Below, piece by piece: positions 1 to 8,891 of a stretch of DNA of 64,000 nucleotides. The notes beneath the pieces were generated by a model, which was not told where the DNA came from, did not search any database, and worked only from the letters and a program-made list of their open reading frames with translations. Source of the DNA: Chloroflexota bacterium (GTDB lineage: Bacteria > Chloroflexota > UBA11872); the NCBI GenBank assembly GCA_022824495.1, contig JAJDZU010000024.1, forward strand, positions 310,001 to 374,000, read 5' to 3'. The position numbers were made by a program, and so were the translations under genes. The stretch's first letter is position 1. Every line of letters starts with the position of its first letter.

Positions 1-2
1 TT

Positions 3-200
3 GCGTTGGGCGGGTTGGCCGCGGTTCCTTCGGATTCTGCAATTGCCGCAATAGGCCCAACAACCGCCGCAGCTTGTGAACGCGCGGGACGTGCGCCGGA
101 CATCGTGGCTGAAGATTCGACTGCGGAGGCGCTAGCGGATGCAGTCGTTGCGTGTCTAGGGAGCCGCACGCATGTCGGTCCACAAAGTGACATCGGCTAG
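3..200 (+). CDS. hemD: Uroporphyrinogen-III synthase, C-terminal end (partial)
   Basis: This reading frame is already open at the left edge and ends at a TAG at 198-200, so only the last 65 residues or so are present. The segment AIAAIGPTTAAACERAG followed by a PDIVAEDSTAEALADAV tail matches the end of HemD, where a conserved Ile-Gly-Pro-x-Thr turn precedes a helix and a VAxExT segment. HemD cyclises hydroxymethylbilane to uroporphyrinogen III in tetrapyrrole synthesis. The next plus-strand gene is hemB, which supports the call. A convergent helicase gene now sits between the two. The C-terminal extension after the last helix (about 15 residues) is not typical and may reflect a displaced stop codon. 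Confidence 0.72.
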   Translation, partial: ALGGLAAVPSDSAIAAIGPTTAAACERAGRAPDIVAEDSTAEALADAVVACLGSRTHVGPQSDIG

Positions 201-263
201 GCAGCTTTGCCACACCGCTCTGGGCGAATCGACATCAGGAATCTACTCCCACGCCAGTGTCGT

Positions 264-2540
264 TCAACGCCTTTGCACTGGCATCATCATTCCATCGCGG
301 AATTCCCGATCTGGCCCATTCTTCGCGGCATCGATCAGCCTTCGGGCTAGTGCGATTCCGAGTCGCTTGTCAATCCTGTCATCCGTGTTGCGATACGACT
401 TTGGAGGCTCTATACAGTTGGCGCATCCATGTGCACACAAACAACCCTCCGCGACTTTGATCCCTTGTCCGAGTGCCGCCTGCCATACACTGAATAGTTG
501 TTTGGCTACGCCAATTCCGCCTGTATAGTTCTCATAGTAGAATGCCTTCATATCACTTTTCTTTGATAAGGTGCTCGCGTCAAATCGGTCAGCAGGAATG
601 ACGAACATTGAGCCGACTCGCAATAAGTGCTCTAATGCCACAAGACCTTCAGTGGCCGCGTCCGTCTGCTCAAGAACTTCTATCCAGAAAGCATGTAGAT
701 TCCGATGATTCAGCGCGTTAGAAGTGCCACCTGAACGTATTTCATCGCCGCTTCTCTCATCAACCAGTTTATATCCAGTAAAGTTCGTTGAAATATCGAT
801 TTGACCGTAGTAGACCTCAGCTTCTCCGGTGAATACCTGCCCGTCAAACACCTTGGTTATATATGATGCTGTGAAGAAGCCAGGATCAGTTCTCATGTGA
901 GGCTCTGCGCCAACGAGGACGACCTTGTCTTCTTCATGTGATTGGACTTGGTATTTCATTCCCATGAACGGGAAGATCGCTCCGATATATGCCTCCCGAA
1001 ACTTTCGAGTCTCGGAAATCTGGCCGATTTCCTGTCTGCCTGACACAAGCTTCAACGATTGACCAATACCTCCCCTGAGATCCAAGCCTCGCTGGGGCTT
1101 GAAGCCGCTGACCGGAGTCCCGCCTGAGGTTCTGGCAGCCTCGTAAAGACCCTGTCCCAGGGTCAACAGGTCAGCAGGCCGAAGGCGTCCAGATGTCTCT
1201 TCGATTAGTGACGGTAGATGTCTCTCGATTAGCTCCTCATTATTGGGATCCACAACAAGCTGATCGTAGGGCTTGTTGAGGAATGCAGATAGATTACTTA
1301 CGAAGAATCGATCAATAGGATCGTTCATGGAGTAGAAGAGGACAAAGGCATCTTTCTCCCAGCTCCGGCCGGCACGTCCGATCTGTTGCCACGCAGACAT
1401 TAGATTCGAGGGAAAGCCGGCAAGGATGACACCGTCAAGGCCACCTATGTCGAGGCCAAGCTCCAGTGCGTTAGTCGAAAAGACAATTCGGATATCGCCA
1501 GACTTGACTCGCTCTTGTATCTCGCGCCGCTTGTCGGGGATGAGATCTGCATGGAACAGCGAAATACTGTCCGTGTCCATCTCCTGATCCAGTGCTTTCT
1601 GTCGAGTATGGCGGAAAGCGTCTTCTAGAAACCTCTTGGTCGGGCAGAAGATCAGGGCCTGCAGTCCTTGCGAGAGGCAGGCCAGCGCGGCCTGCTCGAC
1701 ACGCAGGCGAAGGATGTCACGGTATCGAAAGTCAGGAATGCTTGGATCAACAAATACAAACTGCCGCGTCGGACTGAAAACTTGCCTAGCTTGCACTAGT
1801 TCCATATCTAGACCAGTTAGGGCTTTGGCGTGTTCTTTGGGATTGGCGCAGGTGGCCGTTGCCATGAAGACTTGCGGCGAAACTCCGAGGCGCTTCAAGT
1901 GCAGTAGGAATCGGCGCAATAGCAAGGCGACATTGCTACCAAAGAAACCTCGGTATTCGTGCATTTCATCAATGACTATATATTTCAAGTTTCTCAAGAA
2001 GGTCTCCCATTGCTCTCTATATGCGAGAAATGACATATTCAAATACTCTGGGTTCGTCATTAGTATAGGTGGCGGACTGCTGCGTAGCGCGTTCCTGTTT
2101 TCCTGTGACTCGTTGCCGTCGTATGGCCACGACTGAATTTCACGCGGACCAGAGATACCCCTGCATAAGTCGTATATTTGTGCTCGCTGATCGAATGCAA
2201 GGGCTTTCATGGGGTAGATCAATAGTGCATGCGCGCGATAGTCTTTCACGAGTCGGTTGAGCATCGGGACAGCGAAAGCCAGAGTCTTGCCACTCGCCGT
2301 CGGGGCCTCCATTACTACGTTTCTGCCGTTAAGAGCCAAGCGTATTGCTTTATCCTGGTGCAGATATGGTCTCGTGATACCCATGTCTATCAACGCATTT
2401 CGAATGCTTGAATGTACTCCTACCGGCCAACTTTCGACATATTGAGGCTTAATGCGATCGACAGATCCACTCTCAACTCGGTCTCCACTGCGTAAAGCAT
2501 CAAAATCTGTCAGGTCAGATAGCAACCGGTCAATGTCCAT
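264..2540 (-). CDS. MrfA/YprA-like DEAD/DEAH-box helicase with C-terminal four-cysteine (DUF1998-type) module
   Basis: The 758-residue protein is a superfamily 2 helicase. Motif I is APTASGKT (79-86), motif II is DEMH (191-194), and motif VI reads QQIGRAGR in the second RecA domain. The C-terminus carries Cys at 700, 702, 706 and 709 (CxCx3CxxC), as in the zinc-binding DUF1998 module of MrfA/YprA and Hrq1-like helicases. That family is known for 3'-5' unwinding in DNA repair, for example of mitomycin lesions in Bacillus. The ATG at 2540 has GAGAGG about nine bases upstream. The gene is visibly less GC-rich than both flanks and lies antisense between hemD and hemB, which suggests acquisition by transfer. 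No partner nuclease such as MrfB is adjacent, so a defence role is possible but unsupported. Confidence 0.85.
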   Translation of the reverse strand: MDIDRLLSDLTDFDALRSGDRVESGSVDRIKPQYVESWPVGVHSSIRNALIDMGITRPYLHQDKAIRLALNGRNVVMEAPTASGKTLAFAVPMLNRLVKDYRAHALLIYPMKALAFDQRAQIYDLCRGISGPREIQSWPYDGNESQENRNALRSSPPPILMTNPEYLNMSFLAYREQWETFLRNLKYIVIDEMHEYRGFFGSNVALLLRRFLLHLKRLGVSPQVFMATATCANPKEHAKALTGLDMELVQARQVFSPTRQFVFVDPSIPDFRYRDILRLRVEQAALACLSQGLQALIFCPTKRFLEDAFRHTRQKALDQEMDTDSISLFHADLIPDKRREIQERVKSGDIRIVFSTNALELGLDIGGLDGVILAGFPSNLMSAWQQIGRAGRSWEKDAFVLFYSMNDPIDRFFVSNLSAFLNKPYDQLVVDPNNEELIERHLPSLIEETSGRLRPADLLTLGQGLYEAARTSGGTPVSGFKPQRGLDLRGGIGQSLKLVSGRQEIGQISETRKFREAYIGAIFPFMGMKYQVQSHEEDKVVLVGAEPHMRTDPGFFTASYITKVFDGQVFTGEAEVYYGQIDISTNFTGYKLVDERSGDEIRSGGTSNALNHRNLHAFWIEVLEQTDAATEGLVALEHLLRVGSMFVIPADRFDASTLSKKSDMKAFYYENYTGGIGVAKQLFSVWQAALGQGIKVAEGCLCAHGCANCIEPPKSYRNTDDRIDKRLGIALARRLIDAAKNGPDREFRDGMMMPVQRR

Positions 2541-2685
2541 CTAGACTGCCTCTCGTTGACATACCGCCCACATTCGTTCGTGAGGCACTGGGAAGTCTAC
2601 TGTTTTCACGTGACGTGTGTCTGATTGTCTTTGAAAGCAACAGCTCGGCTGTCCGTCAACGTGTGAGTTGTGAGGGATTAGAAGG

Positions 2686-2704
2686 CGCTAGAGATGATCT
2701 AGCG
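2686..2704. repeat. Perfect 7-bp inverted repeat upstream of hemB
   Basis: CGCTAGA (2686-2692) and TCTAGCG (2698-2704) are separated by the five bases GATGA. The repeat lies in the gap between the divergent helicase and hemB starts. There is no T-run on the plus side, so it is a poor intrinsic terminator. It could be an operator or a trace of the helicase insertion. Confidence 0.5.
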
Positions 2705-2770
2705 GGAACTTTCCACTGAATTGTGGCACCTATGCGCTTGGCCGTATGGCGGAGTAGGCTCTGTATCCGT

Positions 2771-3769
2771 ATGCAGAAACATGTCACGCGTGATCGTTGG
2801 CGGCCGCGGCGGTTGCGGCGGTCGGCTGGTTTGCGGCGGATGGTGCGGGAGACGCGGCTGTCGGTGGATCGGTTGCTGTATCCGATGTTCGTTGTGCCGG
2901 GCGCGGGCGTGGAGATGGAAATTGGCTCGTTGCCGGGGCAGATGCAGCGATCGGTGGACCGGATCGGCGCGGCGGCAGGTGAGGTGGCGGACGCAGGGAT
3001 TCAGGGCGTACTGCTGTTCGGGCAGGCGGCGGTGAAGTCGCCGGTAGGCGATGAGGCTTCGGCGTCTGACGGGGCGGTGCAGCGGGCGATTGGAGAAATC
3101 AAAGCGGCCGCGCCGGAGTTGGTTGTGTTCACGGACGTCTGCCTGTGTGCGTACACCGATCACGGCCACTGCGGGGTGCTGAGCGGCCAGACCATCGACA
3201 ACGACGCCTCGGTGGAGCGCATCGCGCAGGTGGCGCTCTCGCATGCACAGGCTGGGGCCGACGTAGTGGCGCCCTCGGACATGATGGATGGGCGCGTGGG
3301 CGCGATCCGGTCGGTGCTGGACGCGGAGGGATTCAGCGAGACGGCGATCATGGCCTACGCCGCCAAGTACGCCAGCGCGTTCTACGGACCGTTCAGGGAA
3401 GCCTCCGGCTCGGCCCCATCCTTCGGCGACCGGCGCGGCTACCAGATGGATCCCGGCAACGCGCGCGAGGCGCTGCGCGAGGTTGGCCTGGACCTGGAGG
3501 AGGGCGCGGACATTGTGATGGTTAAGCCGGCGCTGACGTACCTGGACGTAATTGCGCGAGTGCGGGCCGAATACGACGCGCCGCTGGCGGCTTACTTGGT
3601 GAGCGGCGAATTCGCGGCGGTCAAGGCGGCGGCTGACCGGGGCTGGCTGGACGAACGCGCGGCGGCGCTGGAAGCGTTGACGGCGGTGTCTCGGGCCGGC
3701 GCGGACATCATCATCACCTACTGGGCCCCCGAGGCCGCCCGCTGGCTGGACGAGGGGCCGACGCACTGA
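2771..3769 (+). CDS. hemB: Delta-aminolevulinic acid dehydratase (porphobilinogen synthase)
   Basis: HemB condenses two 5-aminolevulinate molecules to porphobilinogen in the cytoplasm. The zinc-site loop DVCLCAYTDHGHCG carries the three cysteines of the zinc-dependent class. The two active-site lysines sit in YAAKYAS and in MVKPALTYLDVI. The ATG at 2771 gives 332 residues, the usual family length, and starts just before the conserved RPRRLRR...LVRETxLS block. An upstream ATG in the same frame (2723) would add 16 residues that do not look like HemB. A GGAG lies about 16 bases before the ATG, rather far for a ribosome site, so the start is not certain. It presumably once followed hemD directly. 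Confidence 0.95.
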   Translation: MQKHVTRDRWRPRRLRRSAGLRRMVRETRLSVDRLLYPMFVVPGAGVEMEIGSLPGQMQRSVDRIGAAAGEVADAGIQGVLLFGQAAVKSPVGDEASASDGAVQRAIGEIKAAAPELVVFTDVCLCAYTDHGHCGVLSGQTIDNDASVERIAQVALSHAQAGADVVAPSDMMDGRVGAIRSVLDAEGFSETAIMAYAAKYASAFYGPFREASGSAPSFGDRRGYQMDPGNAREALREVGLDLEEGADIVMVKPALTYLDVIARVRAEYDAPLAAYLVSGEFAAVKAAADRGWLDERAAALEALTAVSRAGADIIITYWAPEAARWLDEGPTH

Positions 3770-3792
3770 CGTCGAGCACGCGCCGCGCGGTT

Positions 3793-4626
3793 GTGTTGAG
3801 CGCGGCGGCGGCGGTGGCGTTTTCCTTGGGAGCGCCGGTGAGCGCCGCGGAAGTGACGCTGTGGCGGCTGGGACTGGCGACGCTGGTGGCTTTTGGGCTG
3901 GCCCGGGTGTCCGGCGTCTCGCTGGCCCACATTCGCGAGCGGCGAACAGCCATCCTGGGCGCGACGCTCTACGCGCATTTCCTGCTGTTCACGCTGGCGG
4001 CGCAGACGACGACCACGGCGCACACCTTGGCCCTCGTGTACGGCTCACCGGCGCTGGTGGCGCTGGGGTCGGCGGTGATCCTGCGGGAGCCGCCGCGAGC
4101 CTTGCAGATCGTCGGCGTGCTGGCCGCCGTGGCCGGCATCGCCATCCTGGTCGGGTTCGAGCCGGCCGAGAGCGGGGCGACGCTGGGCGGGGACGTGGCC
4201 GCCGTCGGATCCGGCGCGGCACTGGCGGCGTATGTGCTCGCCGGGCGTTATTACCGGGGCGCGATGCCGCTACCGGCCTATGTCTTCGCGGTGTACGGGT
4301 GGGCGGCGCTGCTGGCGCTTCCGTATGCGGTCATTTCGTTTGACGCGGGGGCATACGACGGTGGGCGAATCCTTGTGCTCGTCATTCTGGGGATCGTTCC
4401 ATTGGGTCTCGGCCACACGCTGCTCAACGCCGCGCTGCGGAGGGCAACGGCGACGATTCCCAACGTGATAACGACGCAGGAGGTCACGGGCGGCGTGATC
4501 TTGGCGGCCCTGCTCTACGGCGAGATTCCGGGTCTCAGTGCGCTGCTCGGCGCGCTGCTGGCGCTGGCCGGGGTAATTACGGTGGTTCTGTTCGGGCGAC
4601 GTGCGCGCGAGGCGGCCGGCGGCTAG
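3793..4626 (+). CDS. EamA/DMT-family transporter
   Basis: This integral membrane protein of about 277 residues has roughly ten hydrophobic segments arranged as two repeated halves, the pattern of the drug/metabolite transporter superfamily. The EamA signature is visible in the first half as a TLALVYGSPALVALGSAVI helix followed by GVLAAVAGIAILVG. The second half mirrors it, with VITTQEVTGGVILAALLYGE near the end. The substrate cannot be read from the sequence. The GTG at 3793 is chosen because no good start lies closer. It begins 24 bases after the hemB stop and could be co-transcribed with it. Its stop shares the palindrome CTAG with the convergent kinase gene. Confidence 0.8.
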   Translation: MLSAAAAVAFSLGAPVSAAEVTLWRLGLATLVAFGLARVSGVSLAHIRERRTAILGATLYAHFLLFTLAAQTTTTAHTLALVYGSPALVALGSAVILREPPRALQIVGVLAAVAGIAILVGFEPAESGATLGGDVAAVGSGAALAAYVLAGRYYRGAMPLPAYVFAVYGWAALLALPYAVISFDAGAYDGGRILVLVILGIVPLGLGHTLLNAALRRATATIPNVITTQEVTGGVILAALLYGEIPGLSALLGALLALAGVITVVLFGRRAREAAGG

Positions 4627-6653
4627 GGACGAAAACGCAGCGTCGCCACGGCGCCGGGCGCGTCATCGCGCGCGGCGATGTCGAAGTCGCCATCGAGATT
4701 TCGCTCCACCAGGTTGCGAACGATGGTCAGACCCAACCCCTGGTCGCGCATGAGGCTGAAGCCGTCCGGAAGTCCAACGCCATCGTCGGTAATCGAGATG
4801 TCGACGCGACCGTTGTTGGCGGTGGCGTCAACGTGAATGCGGCCGGTGGTTCGTCCGGCCATGCCGTGCTCCACGGCGTTCCAGAGCAGTTCATTGATGA
4901 CCAGGGCAAACACGGTGGCCTTTTCGGACTGGATGCGGCCGGGCCGCGCTTCAACGGTGATCTCGATGCGACGGCCGCTGGCGTTCAGGTCGCCGCGCAG
5001 CATGTCAGCCATCGAGTCGATGATCTGGTGCACGGTGGTCTGCCCGATGGCGTCCTGCGAGAGCAGGTCGTGAACGCGGGCCATGCCGCCGATGCGGCCG
5101 GCGCTGAGCTTGAGCAGGGTGGCGGCTTCCTGAGTCTCGGTGCGCCGCGCCTGCATCTCCAGGAGCGAGGCGATGGTCTGCATGTTGTTCTTGACGCGGT
5201 GGTGCATTTCCTGGAGGAGGATGGACTTGGTCTCCAACCCCTGCCGCACCTCTTCGAACAGACGGGAGTTTTCGATCGCAATGGCCGCGTGGTTGGCGAA
5301 CGTGAAGGCCAGGTCCACCTGCTCCCGGGTGTATTCGTGCGGCGCCGGGCTGTAGAGGCTGATGGCGCCGACCGCCCGGTCACGCAGGATCAGCGGCACG
5401 CTGAAGAGCGCGCCGTACCCCTCGGTCGCGATCAGTTCACGCGTGGCGACCAGACGCGCGTCATTGAGCGCGTCGTTGACAACCACCGGTGCGCGCGTTG
5501 AGACGGCGCGTCCCACCACGCCGTCGCCGATGCCCAGGCTGTGCCGGCGGTAGGCGTCGCCGAGGTTGAAGGACGCCACGATGCGCATGCGCTTGCCATC
5601 CTCGTCCAGTTGCCAGATAGCGGCCTTGTCGACGCCAATGAGGTTGGCCGCGGATTGCGCGATCTGGGCCAGCACCGATGCCGGTTCCAGGTCTGAGGTC
5701 AGCGTGCGGGCGAGGTTTTGGACCGTGGTGAGCTGCTCGATCTTGCCGTGCAGGGCATCGTCGGTCTGGCCGTGCAGACGGGCATTTTCGACAGCGATGG
5801 CCAGTTGCCCGGCGGCGATTTCGGCGAACCTGACCTCCTCGTCCGTGAAGTCGCGAAACTCGGGGCTGGCCATGCTGAGGACACCGATGAGGCGTTCGAC
5901 CGTGAAGAGCACGATGGGAACCACGAGGAAGCTGCGCAGGTCTTCCTCGCCGAGGCCCGGGACGTACTTGAAGCGGGGATCGCTCCAGGCGTCGCGCACG
6001 GCCACGGGCTGACCCACCTGGGCCGCCCAGCCGATGATGCCTTCGCCCAGGGCCAGGGTGGTTTGGCCCACGGCTTCCGGATTGAAGGCGCGGGTGGCGC
6101 TGAGTGTCAGGCGGTCGATGGCCTCGTCGTACAGGTAGATGGTGACCTCGGAGACGCCCAGGTGATCTGAGACGGACTCGACGGTGGCCACCAGGACCTC
6201 ATCCAACTCCAGGGACGAGTTGATGACGCTGTTGATCCGGTCCAGTGCTCGCACCGTGTTGTCGAGCAGACGTTCGCGCTCAGTGGGCGTCGCGTTGATG
6301 GGAACGATGGCGTCGTAGCCGCGGACGAGAGCCTGGACGGCGGTCGTCTGCAGCTGGACGAGTTGATCGACGACCGCCTCGTGCTGCGATGGCGGCGCGT
6401 CGCGCAACACCGCGGCGCCCAGCGCGCCCATGCGTTCGAGGGCAGTGGCCAGCAGGCCCGAGAGGGTGCCTCCGCGCTCGGCCACCGTGGTGCCGACGCT
6501 TTCGATGTGACGGAGGAAGGCGCGGTTGGCCCGCAACTGCAGGAGGAGCCTGCCGGCGTCCAACATGGAGACGTCCAGCCCGGCGTCGGCCTGGTCCGCC
6601 AGCCAGCGGGCGAATTGCCGGCCCTGCTCAGTCCCGTCTTGAATCAGGGTCAC
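4623..6653 (-). CDS. Sensor histidine kinase: two GAF domains plus HisKA_2/HATPase_c
   Basis: The 676-residue cytosolic protein has a helical N-terminus (1-140), GAF domains at about 145-295 and 310-460, a HisKA_2 dimerisation segment and an ATPase domain. The phosphoacceptor box is EMHHRVKNNMQ, with His 484/485. The N-box INELLWNAVEHG spans 587-598, and the G1 box DDGVGLP lies at 623-629. There are no membrane spans, so the GAF domains probably sense a soluble ligand or redox state. No response regulator is adjacent. It lies 54 bases downstream of ftsZ on the same strand and may share the parA-ftsZ transcript. The stop codon overlaps that of the EamA gene in CTAG. Confidence 0.9.
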   Translation of the reverse strand: MTLIQDGTEQGRQFARWLADQADAGLDVSMLDAGRLLLQLRANRAFLRHIESVGTTVAERGGTLSGLLATALERMGALGAAVLRDAPPSQHEAVVDQLVQLQTTAVQALVRGYDAIVPINATPTERERLLDNTVRALDRINSVINSSLELDEVLVATVESVSDHLGVSEVTIYLYDEAIDRLTLSATRAFNPEAVGQTTLALGEGIIGWAAQVGQPVAVRDAWSDPRFKYVPGLGEEDLRSFLVVPIVLFTVERLIGVLSMASPEFRDFTDEEVRFAEIAAGQLAIAVENARLHGQTDDALHGKIEQLTTVQNLARTLTSDLEPASVLAQIAQSAANLIGVDKAAIWQLDEDGKRMRIVASFNLGDAYRRHSLGIGDGVVGRAVSTRAPVVVNDALNDARLVATRELIATEGYGALFSVPLILRDRAVGAISLYSPAPHEYTREQVDLAFTFANHAAIAIENSRLFEEVRQGLETKSILLQEMHHRVKNNMQTIASLLEMQARRTETQEAATLLKLSAGRIGGMARVHDLLSQDAIGQTTVHQIIDSMADMLRGDLNASGRRIEITVEARPGRIQSEKATVFALVINELLWNAVEHGMAGRTTGRIHVDATANNGRVDISITDDGVGLPDGFSLMRDQGLGLTIVRNLVERNLDGDFDIAARDDAPGAVATLRFRP

Positions 6654-6707
6654 GCCTCAGACTTTCCGACTTCCGCGGTCAGTCCGCGGCACGCGTGCCT
6701 GAAGAGC

Positions 6708-7892
6708 TTAGGACGGCGAGCGGCGACGCAGAAATGCCGGCACGTCAACCTCGTCGTCCGCCATGCCCTCACGAGGCACGGACCGCGTGACACGGGTGCC
6801 TTGGCGTCGGCCACCCACGGACCGTGAGGCATCCGCTGAACGCGAGGTCTCGAACCCCGTGGCAATCAGCGTGACCCGGATTGCCTGGCCCATGCGTGGA
6901 TCGACCACCGTGCCGAAGATGATGTTGGCATCGGGCGCGGCGACGGCGGTGACATGTTCCGCGGCGGCGTTGATTTCCGCGATGGCCACATCGTCCGAGG
7001 CGGTGATGTTGATGAGAACCCCGCGGGCGTCATCAATTGAGGTTTCGAGCAGCGGGCTCTCCATCGCCTCGCGCACGGCGCGCAGCGCCCGCTCTTCGCC
7101 GGCGGCTTCGCCCACGCCCATCATGGCCGTGCCGGAGTCGCGCATGACCGAGCGCACGTCGGCAAAGTCCACGTTTACCAGGCCGGTGGCGGTAATCAGG
7201 TCGGTCACGCCCTGCACCCCGCGATGCAGCATTTCGTCCGCCATCAGAAAGGCGTCGGCGAACGCCGTACCGGCGCCGGCGTGTTCCAGCAGCTTGTTGT
7301 TGTGCAGCGTGATCAGGGCGTCCACGCGGGTTTCCAGATCGGCGAGGCCGTGACTGGCGACCTGAACGCGCCGCGAGCCTTCGAAAGTGAACGGCACGGT
7401 GACGACCGCGACGGTGAGCGCGCCGGCCTCCATGGCGCGGTCAGCCAGGACCGGCGTGGCGCCGGTACCCGTCCCGCCGCCCATGCCGGCGGTGATGAAC
7501 ACCATGTCGGCGCCGTCCACCAGGTCGGCCAGTTCGTCGCTGCTCTCGGTGGCCGCGCGCTCGCCGAGGCGCGGATCGCCGCCCGACCCGAGGTGGTCGG
7601 TGGCTCGGCTGCCAATCAGGAGGCGACGGTGGGCGTTGGATGCCGACAAGTCCTGGGCATCGGTGTTGACGGCAATGAACTCCACGCCGTCGAGCTCAGC
7701 GGCGACCATTCGGTTGACGGCATTGTTGCCGGCACCGCCGACGCCAATGACTCGAATGTCCGTCAGGCCCGGCACGGCATTCCTCGACCCGGGTTCCGGA
7801 TCCTGACGCAAGATGCGTGGCACCAGGTTGTCCGGCCGGCGCAAATCGTCCAGGCGGTCGGGGTTAAACCCGCCGCGGTCACTAGGCGGCAC
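6708..7892 (-). CDS. ftsZ: Cell division GTPase FtsZ
   Basis: FtsZ polymerises at midcell and builds the division ring. With the GTG start at 7892 the protein has 394 residues. It shows GVGGAGNNAVNR (about 50-61), the tubulin signature GGGTGTG (138-144), a T7 synergy loop NVDFADVR and a conserved C-terminal peptide DEVDVPAFLRR, used by partners such as FtsA, SepF or MinC. The start was chosen because GAGGAGG lies nine bases before this GTG and the frame upstream is only a shadow of parA. The gene overlaps the end of parA by 11 bases, so the two are probably translationally coupled. No ftsA, ftsQ or mur genes are adjacent, unlike the usual dcw cluster. Confidence 0.96.
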   Translation of the reverse strand: MPPSDRGGFNPDRLDDLRRPDNLVPRILRQDPEPGSRNAVPGLTDIRVIGVGGAGNNAVNRMVAAELDGVEFIAVNTDAQDLSASNAHRRLLIGSRATDHLGSGGDPRLGERAATESSDELADLVDGADMVFITAGMGGGTGTGATPVLADRAMEAGALTVAVVTVPFTFEGSRRVQVASHGLADLETRVDALITLHNNKLLEHAGAGTAFADAFLMADEMLHRGVQGVTDLITATGLVNVDFADVRSVMRDSGTAMMGVGEAAGEERALRAVREAMESPLLETSIDDARGVLINITASDDVAIAEINAAAEHVTAVAAPDANIIFGTVVDPRMGQAIRVTLIATGFETSRSADASRSVGGRRQGTRVTRSVPREGMADDEVDVPAFLRRRSPS

Positions 7893-8658
7893 GGGAACGC
7901 ACCTCCTCGGCCAAAGTCTCGTAGGCCTTGACGGCGCGCCGCGCGCCGCGATTGGCACTGCCCGCCGCAAAGATCGAGACGCCGGTGCTGGCGGCTTCCA
8001 GGATCTTGCTGTTGGTGGGAATGTCGGATTCGAAGACACCGGCGCCCCAGCGTTCGCGCAGGTATTCCGCCACGGTCTTCTCTTCTCGCAGCCGCCGATC
8101 GAACTTGCTGAGCACAATGCCCAGAACCTTGAGGCGTGGATTCAGGAAGGTGACTTCCTCGATGCTCTCATTCAGCATCTGCAAGCCTTGCAGCGAGAAG
8201 AAGCGGGCTTCGGTGGGAATGATCACCCACTCGGCCGCGACCAGGGCGTTGATGGTGAGCACGCCGAGTGACGGCGGCGTGTCGAAGAGGATGTAGTCGT
8301 AGTCCTTGTCCACTCGAAGGACGTGTTCGCGGAGGCGCAGTTCGCGTCCCAGCTTGGTCTGCAGGGTGGTCTCCACGCGGGCAAGCTCCGGCGAGGCCGG
8401 CACGACGTCCACGATGCCACCGGAAGGATCGTTGACCCGGTAGCGGGGCAGCTCGACGTCTCGATTCAGCAGGGCGTCCGCCAGGGTGGCGTCCATCACG
8501 CGCTCGACGCCGAACGAGCTTGTGAGGTTGGACTGCGGATCGCAGTCGATGACGAGCAGCCGGGAGCCGGCGCGCGCAAGGGTAGACGCGAGGTTTGACG
8601 TGGTAGTGGTCTTGCCAACGCCGCCCTTCTGGTTGGCGATGGCGATAGTCACGGCCAT
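7882..8658 (-). CDS. parA: ParA/Soj-family ATPase
   Basis: This 258-residue protein begins with the deviant Walker A motif KGGVGKTTTTSNLAS and has the ParA Walker B region DYILFDTPPSLGVLT. Such ATPases move chromosomes or other cargo over the nucleoid with a ParB-type partner. No parB and no parS-like repeat are visible nearby. Because the next gene is ftsZ, a role in positioning the division site (as for MipZ- or MinD-like relatives) is an alternative to chromosome partition. The KGGVGKT sequence and the length fit Soj better than MinD, and no C-terminal amphipathic helix of the MinD type is evident. The ATG at 8658 follows a plausible promoter at 8715-8743. Confidence 0.92.
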   Translation of the reverse strand: MAVTIAIANQKGGVGKTTTTSNLASTLARAGSRLLVIDCDPQSNLTSSFGVERVMDATLADALLNRDVELPRYRVNDPSGGIVDVVPASPELARVETTLQTKLGRELRLREHVLRVDKDYDYILFDTPPSLGVLTINALVAAEWVIIPTEARFFSLQGLQMLNESIEEVTFLNPRLKVLGIVLSKFDRRLREEKTVAEYLRERWGAGVFESDIPTNSKILEAASTGVSIFAAGSANRGARRAVKAYETLAEEVRSRAA

Positions 8659-8714
8659 GGGGAGCCTCCACGGAAGCGTCGCCCACCGGCCCCCACGGCG
8701 ACGATCTTCTGCGA

Positions 8715-8743
8715 AGCGTAGCTAGACAGGCTCAACTGGTCAA
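8715..8743 (-). promoter_or_regulatory. Predicted promoter of parA-ftsZ
   Basis: On the minus strand TTGACC (8743-8738) and TACGCT (8720-8715) are 17 bases apart. The start of transcription would fall about 50 bases before the parA ATG. The surrounding 8659-8891 interval is AT-richer than its neighbours and must also hold the divergent pyrD promoter. No DnaA-box cluster is visible there. Confidence 0.4.
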
Positions 8744-8891
8744 CATAAAATTATCTGGCTGGCACATCCCTCGCTCCAATAGTCAATCTAAGTTTACAGC
8801 AGTTCATCTTATGTAAATGTGATACTCTTCCGGCTCGTCGGGCCAGTATGCCCGTGCTTTGTGTTGCTGTGGACCATGGGAAGGGTAGCGA

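Noticed and set aside
2723-2770. Earlier ATG for hemB
   Set aside because: The additional 16 residues do not match HemB and the ATG at 2771 gives the normal length.
7893-8117. Longer N-terminus for FtsZ
   Set aside because: The extra 75 codons only mirror the end of parA, and a strong ribosome site precedes the GTG at 7892.
8659-8891. Replication origin next to parA
   Set aside because: The gap is AT-richer but shows no DnaA-box cluster, no parS-like palindromes and no dnaA, gyrB or parB nearby.
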